47,927 nt of DNA from Natrinema gari JCM 14663 (GTDB lineage: Archaea > Halobacteriota > Halobacteria > Halobacteriales > Natrialbaceae), in NCBI RefSeq assembly GCF_000337175.1, contig NZ_AOIJ01000032.1:91425-139351 (forward strand), given 5' to 3'. Below the pieces are notes generated by a model. The model searched no databases. It was not told the DNA's origin and worked only from the letters and a program-made list of their open reading frames with translations. Each line of letters opens with the position of its first letter. Position 1 is the first letter of the stretch. A program made the translations under genes and the position numbers. Positions 9,858 through 18,693 of this stretch are shown one piece after another.

Positions 9858-11468
9858 TTATCGACCGCGTTCCTCGAGTCGGAGCGTGTACTCGCCGCTC
9901 CCGCTAACCGCGTGTACCTGGAGCCGGATCTCCTCGTCGCCCTCGAGCGGGACCGTGATCGATTCGCTCGTGCCCGCGCCCGCGGACGACGCGTCATGCT
10001 CCCATCTGGTGGGTTTGCTGCCGTCCGTGGTCACGTAGAGATCGAAGTCAGCGTTGGCAGGCCCCTCGAGCGTGATCGTCGCCGAACAGGGGGTGGCGGT
10101 GTTCAACGAGTAGCTATAGCGGTCGCTCTCGCCCCACCAGCCGCTGCCATCGAGGGAGCCGCTCGCGCTCGCGGTGATCGCCTCGTCGCCACACTCCCCA
10201 GGTTCCTCGTCGGGGTCGCTCTCGTCCGGGAACGGATCGGTCTCGACCGCTGCAGCCGCATCGACGCGACCGTACCCCTGTTGGGTATCGCGGAGGCCGA
10301 GATCGGCTGCGGTCGCCCGAAGGTGCTCGCGGAGTTCCGTCCGCGAGAGATCGGGATAGGCGGAGAGCACGAGGCCGGCGACGCCGGCGACGACCGGCGC
10401 TGCCATCGACGTCCCCGACATTCGCGCGTACTCGTCGCCGGTCACGCTCGAGACGAGCCGGCTGCCCGGGGCAGCGAGTTCGATCGCCGAGCCGGTGTTC
10501 GAAAACGAAGCGAGCGAATCGTCGCTGTCGACGGCCGAAACGGCGACGACGCTGTCCTCCGCGGCCGGCGAGTAGACGCGGTCGCTCCCGTCGTTGCCGG
10601 CCGCACCGACCAGCAAGACGCCGTGGTCGGCCGCGTACTCACAGGCCGCAGTCAGCGTGTCGTAGGAGCCGTCGACCCCCAGCGAGAGATTGACGATATC
10701 GGCCCCGGCGTCGGCGGCCCACTGAATCGCGTCGGCGATATCGGAGAGCGATCCCACGCCGTTTTCGTTGAGCGCACGGACCGAGAGCAGCGAGCAGTCG
10801 CTGATTCCGGCGTGGCCGGTGCCGTCGTCCGATCCGCCAGCCGCGATACCGCCCACGTGCGTGCCGTGGTCCGCCCCGCTGGCGGGATACGGATCATCGT
10901 CAGCGTCGAGGAGATCCGTCCCGATCCGGTCGTCGACGGTCGCCTCGAGCGCGGGATGATCGTACTGAATTCCCTGATCGACAACGGCGATAACGACGTC
11001 CTCGCTGCCACGGGTCGTCTCCCAGGCCGTTTCGCAGCCGATCTGTTTGGGGGCATGCTGAAAGTCGTAGTAGGGATCGTTCGGCTTGAGTAGCGACGCG
11101 ACCGTCACGTTCGGTTCCGCGTACTCGACCGCGGGGGAGCGAGTGACGGCATCGATGACGTCCTCGCGAGCGTGAGCAGGTGCATCCGATGGAAACGAAA
11201 CGACGGCGTAGTGGATCGACTCGTTCGCGTGGACGACATCGGCATTGCCGGGGACGGCGGCACGGGCCTCACCGGCCACGTCCGTAGCCGACGGCGAAAT
11301 CCCCAGAATGAGTTCGTCGTCCTTCGGCCCCGGTTCGCGGCTCGGGGTCGCGGTCACGACGCCACTCGAGCCGATTACGCTGCCGATACCGATCGAACCG
11401 GCACCGGTCAGGATCGAGCGGCGATCGTACGCGCGAGCGGGGTCGTCCGGGTGATCGTTCTGTGTCAT
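9858..11468 (-). CDS. Tat-exported halolysin-like subtilase (S8) with C-terminal PPC domain
   Basis: 536 aa extracellular serine protease. The N-terminus carries a twin-arginine signal (DRRSILTGAG followed by a hydrophobic stretch). An inhibitor-like propeptide (about 50-125) precedes the subtilisin catalytic domain with D164 (VVDQGIQYDHP), H201 (DHGTHVGG), oxyanion N292 (AAGND) and S354 (SGTSMAAP). An acidic linker leads to a prepeptidase C-terminal domain (about 430-536, with DFDLYVT). It is the downstream member of a tandem pair with a close paralogue. Its own promoter (see 11491) suggests independent transcription. Confidence 0.95.
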   Translation of the reverse strand: MTQNDHPDDPARAYDRRSILTGAGSIGIGSVIGSSGVVTATPSREPGPKDDELILGISPSATDVAGEARAAVPGNADVVHANESIHYAVVSFPSDAPAHAREDVIDAVTRSPAVEYAEPNVTVASLLKPNDPYYDFQHAPKQIGCETAWETTRGSEDVVIAVVDQGIQYDHPALEATVDDRIGTDLLDADDDPYPASGADHGTHVGGIAAGGSDDGTGHAGISDCSLLSVRALNENGVGSLSDIADAIQWAADAGADIVNLSLGVDGSYDTLTAACEYAADHGVLLVGAAGNDGSDRVYSPAAEDSVVAVSAVDSDDSLASFSNTGSAIELAAPGSRLVSSVTGDEYARMSGTSMAAPVVAGVAGLVLSAYPDLSRTELREHLRATAADLGLRDTQQGYGRVDAAAAVETDPFPDESDPDEEPGECGDEAITASASGSLDGSGWWGESDRYSYSLNTATPCSATITLEGPANADFDLYVTTDGSKPTRWEHDASSAGAGTSESITVPLEGDEEIRLQVHAVSGSGEYTLRLEERGR

Positions 11469-11490
11469 GGAACGACAGTCAGCAAGCCCT

Positions 11491-11502
11491 GAAATTAGTA
11501 AA
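11491..11502 (-). promoter_or_regulatory. Putative TATA element, leaderless promoter of subtilase 1
   Basis: On the minus strand TTTACTAATTTC lies 23-34 nt before the ATG at 11468, consistent with transcription starting at or next to the start codon. Confidence 0.45.
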
Positions 11503-11845
11503 GCGTTATCGAATCATCTGTGGATTTATTTTGGAAAGAAGACGCTAAATGGTGACAAGAATGGTATTTGTTGGGTATAAAGTGTGGACGTGTGAACTCA
11601 GTGTTTTATCACCGAGCGTGTGGACACGAGAACCGGTTCGGAGTTTCCGGGACTAACGCGGCCACGGGGGGACGGTTTGCCGTCGGTCGGCCGCGTGACC
11701 GGGCCTCCGCTGCTCATCTGAGCCCGCGGCTGTGCTACGGTTTCGTCACGCGAGCCCGGATCGTGACAGTCCCTGCGGTCTCCGTCGCCGAACTCCGAGC
11801 GGTCGGCAGCATGCTCGGAGCAGTCGGCAGCGGCCGCCGCTCGAT
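11503..11845. other. Intergenic stretch between the two subtilase genes
   Basis: About 340 bp. The part next to subtilase 1 is AT-rich (11510-11600) and the rest is GC-rich. I see no gene, repeat or clear hairpin terminator. Confidence 0.4.
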
Positions 11846-13507
11846 CTATCGACCGCGTTCGTCGATAGTCATGGAGTAGGAGCCGCTTCCGCTGTACCGG
11901 GTGACGAGGACACCTAATTCTTCGTCGCCCGTGAGGTCGAGTTCGATCGTTTCGCTTGCGCCCTGGCCCGTCGAGCGCTCGTCGTAGTCGTACATCGACG
12001 GCGTCCGTCCGTCGAGCGTCATGTAGAGGTCGAAGTCAGCGTCGGCCGGTCCCTCAAGCGAGACGGTGGCACTGCAGGGGTCGGCCGTCTGAAGCTGGTA
12101 GGTGTAGGTATCGTTCGGGTTGCCGCCCCAGCCACCACTGAGTTCGCCCTCTTCGCTTGCAGTGTTGACCTCGTCACCGCACTTACCGGGCTCCGGGTCC
12201 GGGTCCGGGTCGGGGTCCGGAGAGGTACCCGGTTCGGTGGTGACGGCATTGCCGGCGTCAACGCGGCCGCTGCCCTGTTCGTTCGCCGAAAGGCCGACAT
12301 CGACGGCGGTTTGCTTGAGATGGTCTCGCAGCTGATCGTTCGAGAGGTTCGGCCACGCCGAGAGCGTGAGTCCGGCGACGCCGGCGACGACCGGCGACGC
12401 CATCGAGGTACCGGAGAGGGTCTCGTAGTCGCCCCAGGGAACGCTCGAGAGGACGTTGCCACCGGGTGCGGCCAGTTCGATCTCCGGGCCGACGTTCGAG
12501 AAGTCGGACAGCGTTTCACCCTGGTCCAGCGAGGAGACGGCGAGGACGGTGTCGTAGGCGGCCGGGTACGAGACGCTGCTGCCGTAGTCGTTACCGGCCG
12601 CTGCGACGACCAATGTCCCCTGCGAGGCGGCGTACTCACAGGCCTCCCGCATCAGTTGCGTAGCACCGCCGCCACCGAGGGACATGTTGATGATGTCGGC
12701 ACCCTGGTCGGCCGACCACTGGACCGCATCGGCGATGTCGGAGAGCGAACCGCTGCCCCCGCCACCGAGCGCGCGGGCCGAGAGCAGCGAACAGTTCGAA
12801 ATACCGGCATGGCCCGTCCCGTTGTCGGTGCCACCGGCTGCGATCCCAGCCACGTGCGTCCCGTGGTTCTCGCTCGCGTCTGCCGGGTACGGATCGCCGT
12901 TATCATCGACGAAGTCGGACCCACCGTTCGAGACGCTGTTGTCCATGTTCTCCGCGAGATCCGGGTGGTCGTACTGGACCCCTTGGTCGACGATCGAGAT
13001 CGTAACCTCCGGATCGCCGAGGGTCGTGTTCCAGGCTTCCGGCGCGTTCACCTGCTGTGGCGCGTACTGACTCCCGAAGTCCGGGTCGTTCGGGGTATAG
13101 AGCGGCGACGCCGTCTCGCCATCGCTTTCCAATTCCTGTGGTTCCGCCTCGATGGCCTCGTAGGTCACGTTGTCTTCGGAGTAGGTCACCTCGTCGGCAT
13201 CGAGGACGCTCCGCTTGACGGATTCCTTGGCCTGAATGGAAGCCTGATCGGCGATCTCCACTGCGGCATAGCCCAGCGTCTCGTTCGTGTGGACAATGTT
13301 CGCGTTGCTCGGAATCTTCGGCTCCACGGCCGCTTCGATGTTCGAGACGTCGGGGTCGACCCCGACGATCAGCTCGTCTTTCTTCGGCCCCGGCTCCCGT
13401 CCCGGCGTCGCGGACGTGATACCACCCAGGCCGACCAGCGCACCGAACGCGCCGACTGTTTGTAAAAGCGATCTTCGATCCATGTGTTGGTTATTGTCAC
13501 CGGACAT
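11846..13507 (-). CDS. Tat-exported halolysin-like subtilase (S8), paralogue 2
   Basis: 553 aa from the ATG at 13507. The frame extends to 13567, but a TATA box 31 nt before 13507 and the lack of a signal-like start upstream favour 13507. The twin-arginine signal is [10 protein letters not shown]. The propeptide is followed by the catalytic domain with D174 ([12 protein letters not shown]), H215 (NHGTHVAG), N306 (AAGND) and S368 (SGTSMASP). A Pro-Asp repeat linker leads to a C-terminal PPC domain ([10 protein letters not shown]). The architecture equals that of the neighbouring subtilase, indicating local duplication. Expected role is extracellular protein degradation at high salt. Confidence 0.95.
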   Translation of the reverse strand: MSGDNNQHMDRRSLLQTVGAFGALVGLGGITSATPGREPGPKKDELIVGVDPDVSNIEAAVEPKIPSNANIVHTNETLGYAAVEIADQASIQAKESVKRSVLDADEVTYSEDNVTYEAIEAEPQELESDGETASPLYTPNDPDFGSQYAPQQVNAPEAWNTTLGDPEVTISIVDQGVQYDHPDLAENMDNSVSNGGSDFVDDNGDPYPADASENHGTHVAGIAAGGTDNGTGHAGISNCSLLSARALGGGGSGSLSDIADAVQWSADQGADIINMSLGGGGATQLMREACEYAASQGTLVVAAAGNDYGSSVSYPAAYDTVLAVSSLDQGETLSDFSNVGPEIELAAPGGNVLSSVPWGDYETLSGTSMASPVVAGVAGLTLSAWPNLSNDQLRDHLKQTAVDVGLSANEQGSGRVDAGNAVTTEPGTSPDPDPDPDPEPGKCGDEVNTASEEGELSGGWGGNPNDTYTYQLQTADPCSATVSLEGPADADFDLYMTLDGRTPSMYDYDERSTGQGASETIELDLTGDEELGVLVTRYSGSGSYSMTIDERGR

Positions 13508-13534
13508 AACGCAACCGAAGAAATTCCAGCACGC

Positions 13535-13541
13535 TATTAAA
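13535..13541 (-). promoter_or_regulatory. Putative TATA element, leaderless promoter of subtilase 2
   Basis: TTTAATA on the minus strand is centred 31 nt before the ATG at 13507. The surrounding 13520-13600 is very AT-rich for this genome. Confidence 0.55.
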
Positions 13542-13544
13542 TTC

Positions 13545-13833
13545 TTCCTAAACATCAAGAAATACAATAAATTTCGAACACTAATATTATAATCGGGTAT
13601 GTGAGGGTCGAGTACCCATGATGAGGGTTACCAAGTGTAATAGTAATAATTGTATGCTACTGAAATGAACTTAGGGAATGTTTATTCCACAACTCTTGTG
13701 GCTAATTATGGGGTGATTCGGACCATCACCGTCGCAATCACTATTCTTTATCTAACTATTCGCCGATGGGGTCGGTGCTGCTATCGTTTCGTCACACCTA
13801 TTTCCGTGCACGGGAAAAGCCGGGCAACTGACC
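13545..13833. other. AT-rich intergenic stretch, divergent promoters
   Basis: About 290 bp between subtilase 2 (minus) and the NYN gene (plus). The sequence is AT-rich compared with its neighbours. No gene or RNA is recognised. It probably holds upstream elements of both divergent genes. Confidence 0.4.
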
Positions 13834-14292
13834 ATGTTTGACCGCGTTCGCGCACGTCTCGTGCCTGACACCGCGACCGAACCGGCAGTCGGGTTGTTCG
13901 TTGACGGGCCGAACGTCTTCCGCGACGAATTCGATGTCGATCTCGATGATCTCCGCGATACCGCTCGCCGGCTCGGTCGCGTCGGCGTGATTCGGCTCTA
14001 TCTCGACGAACACGCCACGCCCGGTCTCATTCAGGCCGCGGAAGCGCGCGGCTTCGAAGTCATCATTACCAGCGGCGACGTCGACGTGAAACTGGCCGTC
14101 GATGCAACCGCAATCGTCGGCGATGGGACCATCGACCGGCTCGCGATCGTCTCCCGAGATACGGACTTCAAACCCGTCCTCGAGTACGCGGGCACCGCCG
14201 GCGTGGAAACGATCGCGATTGCACCGGGCTCGCACGGCCGCTCGGACGCGTTACAGAACGCCGCCGACGACGCGGTCACGCTCGACCGGTGA
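13834..14292 (+). CDS. NYN domain (PIN-like) putative nuclease
   Basis: 152 aa. It starts with a short helix, then the LFVDGPNVF signature (D24) of NYN/LabA-DUF88 proteins, followed by DVDVKLAVDA (D82, D84, D90) and IVSRDTDFKPVL (D109, D111), the acidic residues that build the metal site of this PIN-like fold. The domain fills nearly the whole protein. Family members are suspected or proven ribonucleases acting on RNA in the cytoplasm. Its target here is unknown. The gene is monocistronic. Confidence 0.88.
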   Translation: MFDRVRARLVPDTATEPAVGLFVDGPNVFRDEFDVDLDDLRDTARRLGRVGVIRLYLDEHATPGLIQAAEARGFEVIITSGDVDVKLAVDATAIVGDGTIDRLAIVSRDTDFKPVLEYAGTAGVETIAIAPGSHGRSDALQNAADDAVTLDR

Positions 14293-14588
14293 GAGACCAA
14301 CCCGGCTACCCGGCGCTTGAGGACGACTTCTCACGGCGCGACCTCGAGTTGGAACGCCGAAACCGACCGTTCCAGCCGTCACGATGAGCGGCCGGGGAGA
14401 GCGGACGGAGCGCTGATCGACGAGCGACTCGGGCCCGGCGTTTCGTGAGCGGATCACGTCCCTCGGTGAGCGCTCCCCGTTCGCGGCGACGACGCGTCGA
14501 GGCGACGGGGTCGATTGTGCTGTTGCTGCGTTGCGTTGGCCGGGTTGCGTCGCAAAAAAGACAGGCGGTTCCGGCTCGGTCCGGGTCG
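14293..14588. other. Intergenic stretch, nothing recognised
   Basis: 296 bp between the convergent NYN and TRAM-like genes. It is GC-rich, and I see no gene and no clear terminator hairpin. Confidence 0.4.
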
Positions 14589-14861
14589 TTATTCGGCGTA
14601 AGAACTCTCGCCGACGACTTCGACGAACTCGCCGCGACCGCTCGCGGTTGTCTCGTCGAATTCGGTTACCCGAACGCGGACCTGCTTTTCGATCGTTTCC
14701 GGGCCGGCACCCTCGATGATGAGTTCGGTATCGCCGACGTACGCACGACCGGACGTGCCGTTCGACTCCGCGATGAAGATATCGACTTCGCTTCCCACTT
14801 CGAACGACGGCCGAGACGTCCGGAGACGCCAGCCAGCGAGGTATTTGTCGAAGACGCTCAT
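14589..14861 (-). CDS. Small TRAM-like/OB-fold protein downstream of the antiporter
   Basis: 90 aa. After about 20 residues (MSVFDKYLAGWR) comes one small beta-barrel-like domain, from FEVGSEVDIFIAESNGTSG through VRVRVTEFDE to ASGRGEFVEVV. Its spacing resembles the TRAM domain found in RNA-binding and tRNA-modifying proteins. The start codon overlaps the antiporter stop by 4 bases (ATGA), so the two are translationally coupled. Such short haloarchaeal proteins next to NhaC-like transporters have no known function. The TRAM resemblance is my reading, not a proven hit. Confidence 0.65.
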   Translation of the reverse strand: MSVFDKYLAGWRLRTSRPSFEVGSEVDIFIAESNGTSGRAYVGDTELIIEGAGPETIEKQVRVRVTEFDETTASGRGEFVEVVGESSYAE

Positions 14862-16429
14862 ACGCGCGCCACCTCCTCGGTCTCACGGTCGGTTACGTAC
14901 TCACGGCCGAAGCCGGTCAGTGCGGCGATGACGAAGACCGCGACCAGCAGCCAGCCCTGAAAGACGAACGGAACGACGTCGATCGGCGTGACGAGCATCG
15001 CCTGGTCGAGCCATTCGTACTCCCCGGGGAGGTTCTGCATCGCGCCGTACCCGGCGAGGACGCCGCCGGACCACGGGAAGATGTAGCCCATGGCGGCAGT
15101 CTGACCGTCGAGGATGTTCGCTCGTCGGTAGCCGTTCAGATTGAAGCGTTCACCGATCTTCGAGATGTAGGGGCCGATCGCGACTTCGGCGGCCGTATTG
15201 ATCGTGATGATCGAGTTGATCAGCGCCGCGGTCGCGACCATCGTGAGTTCGGCGTTGCGAACGTTGGTCGCGAGGTTCTCGAGCGACCAGTTCAACAGCA
15301 CCTCGAAGGCACCGCCGCGGATCATGATCTGGGCCGCACCGATGATCAGGAGCACGAGAATGGAGAGTTCGAAGAACCCGGACACCCCGCTCATCAGACT
15401 CCCGGTGACGCCGACGGCGTCGGCCGAGTCGACGACCGTGAGGACCGGCAGTGACTCCAGCGGACCGGCAAACGGCGCGTCGCTGGGTGCGTTGAACATG
15501 ACGATGTCTCCGAGGGATGCCAGCCCGAAGATGAGGTTGAACGCGATGGCGATGACGATCCCCCACGAAATCGCCTCGACGATGTGACGGCCCGCAACCG
15601 CCGCGCCGATCACTGCGAGCATCGGGATCACGTGGACGAGACCGATCGCCTCGCTGCTCTCGAGGAAGATCGTCTGGGCTTCGCCGCTGATCTCGAGGCC
15701 GTCCATCGAACTGCCGGCGACGATGTAGCCAACGAAGGCGACGGCGGCGGCGATGATGATGTACTTGAACCGCGAGGCGACGACGCCGCCGATATCGGCA
15801 TCCTGCGTGACGGCGCTGACGATCGTCGTGTCACTGACCGGTGCGAGGTTGTCGCCGAAGATAGCCCCCGAAAGGATCGCCCCGAACAGGAGGACCGGGT
15901 TCGCACCGAGCAATATGCCGGCCGGGAAGAACAGGCCGACGAAGGCGACGCTCGCGCCGTATCCCGTCCCGATCCCCGTTGTGAAGACGGCGGCGAGGAC
16001 GAACGTAATCGCCGGGAACAGCGTCGCGCCGACGCCGGCGGTGTCGGCCAGCCAGACGAGGCCACCGACGAAGCCGCCGTCCTGCAGCAACTGGGCGAAC
16101 ATGCCGGCCCAGATCCACGCTACGATGGCAGTCACCGCGACGGGTTGAGTCATCCCCTCGAAGATGGTGTTGGCGTAGGTTTTCCAGTTCCCCCGCACGA
16201 AGAACATCCCGAGGATCAGTCCTACTAGGATACCGACGATAAGGCCCCCCGTATCGCCGATCCGCCAGAGTGCGGTCTGGATGATCGCCCACACGATGAA
16301 AAACGCGATCGGGAACGCGCTCATCCCGCGGCCGCCGTAGAACTCGACTCGAGGACCCTCATCGTTGTCCCCGCCGATGAACTGGTCGGACGGGTCCTCG
16401 CCGGGAGCGGTTGCTCCGTTTTCGCTCAT
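14858..16429 (-). CDS. NhaC-family Na+/H+ antiporter
   Basis: 523 aa with a 35-residue acidic cytoplasmic N-terminus and about 11-12 membrane helices. Family motifs include FTTGIGTGYGASVAF, GAIFGDNLAPVSDTTIVSA (the conserved GDxxxPxSDTT core of NhaC-type carriers) and the late INTAAEVAIGPYIS and YIFPWSGG segments. It exchanges Na+ for H+ or a related organic-ion couple across the cytoplasmic membrane. It is the first gene of a two-gene operon with the small TRAM-like protein. The ATG at 16429 is preceded by an AT-rich stretch (16465-16490). Confidence 0.92.
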   Translation of the reverse strand: MSENGATAPGEDPSDQFIGGDNDEGPRVEFYGGRGMSAFPIAFFIVWAIIQTALWRIGDTGGLIVGILVGLILGMFFVRGNWKTYANTIFEGMTQPVAVTAIVAWIWAGMFAQLLQDGGFVGGLVWLADTAGVGATLFPAITFVLAAVFTTGIGTGYGASVAFVGLFFPAGILLGANPVLLFGAILSGAIFGDNLAPVSDTTIVSAVTQDADIGGVVASRFKYIIIAAAVAFVGYIVAGSSMDGLEISGEAQTIFLESSEAIGLVHVIPMLAVIGAAVAGRHIVEAISWGIVIAIAFNLIFGLASLGDIVMFNAPSDAPFAGPLESLPVLTVVDSADAVGVTGSLMSGVSGFFELSILVLLIIGAAQIMIRGGAFEVLLNWSLENLATNVRNAELTMVATAALINSIITINTAAEVAIGPYISKIGERFNLNGYRRANILDGQTAAMGYIFPWSGGVLAGYGAMQNLPGEYEWLDQAMLVTPIDVVPFVFQGWLLVAVFVIAALTGFGREYVTDRETEEVARV

Positions 16430-16656
16430 AGTTGATCACTCATACTGGAACACACTCGTGCTGATTCGGTTGAAACATAATAACTATTGTTGATAAACCC
16501 GGATCGGTGTGGTAGTTGTTCGGTATCGATCCGCTCGGTAATACGCCACACGACCACCATTTATCTATCGGATCGCTCTCGCGAGCACGATCGTGTTGTG
16601 AGCGCCGTCCGCGCCGGATCGGAGCACTTTCGAGTGTCACCGACCCACTGGCGAGT

Positions 16657-17505
16657 ATGATCGACGATCGGCCGGTGATGGACGATCACCTCCACCTCGA
16701 TCCGGACGCCCATCGTGGCATCGACGCCGTCAGGGATTTCGCTCGCGTCGGCGGCACACATCTACTCGTAGTGAACAAACCCTCCTGGCACCTCGGCGTC
16801 GAGGCCGAGACCGGTTCGGACTTCCGGACGGTCTTCGAACGAACGATCGAGATCGTCGACGAGGCCGCGAACGAACTCGAGGGGAACGCATGGCCCGTCC
16901 TCGGCGTGCATCCGGGGTTGATAACGCGTCTGGTCGACGACCGCGGGTTCGATCCCGAGGAGGCCCGCGACCTCATGCAGGCCGGGATCGACGTGGCGGC
17001 CGAGTACGTCGATTCGGGCGAGGCGCTGGCACTGAAATCGGGACGGCCCCACTACGAGGTCGATGACGACGTCTGGGCGGCTTCGAACGCGGTCATGCGC
17101 CGGGCCTTCGAGCACGGGGCCGATCTGGACTGTGCCGTCCAACTGCACGCCGAAGCCAGCGAGGACATGACCGCAGTCGCCGACTGGGCTACCGATGCCG
17201 GCCTGCCGTCCCATCGCGTCGTCAAACACTACGCGAGCGGCCGACTCGAGGGGCCGACTCCGAGCGTCATGGCCGATAAGGATCGCCTGCAGACCGCCGC
17301 CGAGCGCGGCGAGCCGTTCCTGATGGAGACCGATTACATCGACGATCCCGATCGGCCGGGGGCGGTACTCGGCCCCAAGACGGTCCCCCGACGAGTCCGG
17401 TGGCTCCTCGAGAACGGCTTCGAAGAGGCCGTTCGGATAGCCCACGTCGAGACGCCAAAGCGGGTCTACGGCATCGATACGGAAGCGACGCTCGAGCGCG
17501 ACTGA
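16657..17505 (+). CDS. TatD-related metal-dependent hydrolase
   Basis: 282 aa from the ATG at 16657. The frame is open from 16516, but the amidohydrolase start MDDHLHLDPD follows 16657 directly. TIM-barrel metal-binding features are DHLHLDP (HxH motif), LGVHPGLI, LALKSGRPHYEV, the histidine in VQLHAEAS, VVKHYASG and the late METDYIDDP aspartate. It belongs to the TatD-like branch, many of which are nucleases or unknown amidohydrolases. The true substrate is unknown. It is divergent from the antiporter operon. Confidence 0.85.
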   Translation: MIDDRPVMDDHLHLDPDAHRGIDAVRDFARVGGTHLLVVNKPSWHLGVEAETGSDFRTVFERTIEIVDEAANELEGNAWPVLGVHPGLITRLVDDRGFDPEEARDLMQAGIDVAAEYVDSGEALALKSGRPHYEVDDDVWAASNAVMRRAFEHGADLDCAVQLHAEASEDMTAVADWATDAGLPSHRVVKHYASGRLEGPTPSVMADKDRLQTAAERGEPFLMETDYIDDPDRPGAVLGPKTVPRRVRWLLENGFEEAVRIAHVETPKRVYGIDTEATLERD

Positions 17506-17686
17506 AAGGGACCGATAAGAACCGATTCCGATCGCTCGATCGCGGGTACGCCGAGACGCCGATGGCTCTAACAGGGATCTGAGCGGCTGTAAGCTGCTAT
17601 TGGTCGGTCGTCCGGTTTTTCCAAACGTTCGCTTTCGGCGGCTAGTGTAGAGAAAGGCATTTCAAGCGGCCGGTGTAGGTGTCTGT

Positions 17687-18265
17687 ATGAGCAATCCCCC
17701 GACCGAGTTCTACTCGGAGGAACGCTGGCAGAACTGGATCGATCGCATCAAAGACGAAGACATCGATCCGGAAGACGAAGACTCGGCCCGACTCCTGTTG
17801 AACCTGCAGGACGATACGGCGATCGCGATCGCCAAGATCGTCGCCGCGTACGACGACGGGGAACTCGACCAGGAGGAGACCCTCGAGGAAATCGACGACG
17901 TTCGCGAGATCGTCCTCAGCGAGATCGATATCGAAGACGAGGAGAAACTCATCCTCGTCGACGGCGTCCAGACGAGTCTGGTCTGTGTCTTCTTCGCGGC
18001 CGAGGAGTACGTCGCGAACGGGCCGGCCGACGAGGGGACCGTCGGCGATTACCTCAGCGCCGCGGCCGATGCCGAGGCCGAAGAGGATCTCGACGCCGCG
18101 CTCGGATATGCGGCACAGGCAGGGACCCTCATCATCGACGAGCAGGAACTCGATATGAGCGTCGCGGAGGACCTCGAGTACGGACTCGTTACGGAGTGGA
18201 TCAACGGCCTTGACAGCCTCCAGAGCGCGATGAGCGATCCGGAAGTCGTCGAGGAAGACGAGTAG
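17687..18265 (+). CDS. DUF2150 family protein
   Basis: 192 aa, highly acidic and mostly helical. It has the haloarchaeal DUF2150 layout: EFYSEERWQNWIDRIK at the start, LLLNLQDDTAIAIAKIVAAY, and VDGVQTSLVCVFFAAEEY in the middle. There are no membrane segments or signal. Function is unknown; the family is limited to haloarchaea and some methanogens. Confidence 0.85.
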   Translation: MSNPPTEFYSEERWQNWIDRIKDEDIDPEDEDSARLLLNLQDDTAIAIAKIVAAYDDGELDQEETLEEIDDVREIVLSEIDIEDEEKLILVDGVQTSLVCVFFAAEEYVANGPADEGTVGDYLSAAADAEAEEDLDAALGYAAQAGTLIIDEQELDMSVAEDLEYGLVTEWINGLDSLQSAMSDPEVVEEDE

Positions 18266-18693
18266 TTCTGTCGACGGAGTCGATCACGTTTTCGGCACGC
18301 GGTAGCCACCGGCCGATTCCTCTCGGTGACTCGCTCCGCAGACTTAGACAGGAGACGACCGTCTCGTGACTGTCCGGAGTCCCAACCGAAACGAGTCACA
18401 CACTGATCGGACGGGTATCGCGCGAGAAGGTGTGCGGTGACGGTCAGTAGCGACTATCGTTGAGGTTACCTCTCCGCCCGCGATCCTCACGTTCGTGTCC
18501 CTTCAGAGTCGTCCCGCGGAGAACCAGGGGCAACAGCGACGACACCCAACAGGCACGCGCGGCGCTGTAGCAGGCGCTGGGACATGCGATCGCGGCTCGC
18601 GATCGATTTCGCCCGGTTACCGGCGATAATTTCTCGACGGTTGTCGAAACATCGAACGACAATATCTTGTACCATCGCCCGTATTGACGAGGT
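18266..18693. other. Intergenic stretch upstream of HMG-CoA synthase
   Basis: 428 bp. It holds no gene that I can support. Near its end an inverted repeat, TTGTCG (18641-18646) and CGACAA (18657-18662), sits just upstream of an AATATCTT TATA-like element about 30 nt before the hmgB start. Confidence 0.4.
18641..18662 (+). promoter_or_regulatory. Inverted repeat at the HMG-CoA synthase promoter
   Basis: Perfect 6-bp arms TTGTCG/CGACAA with a 10-bp spacer directly abut the TATA-like AATATCTT (18661-18668). The position over the BRE is typical of repressor or activator sites in archaea. The bound factor is unknown. Confidence 0.35.
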
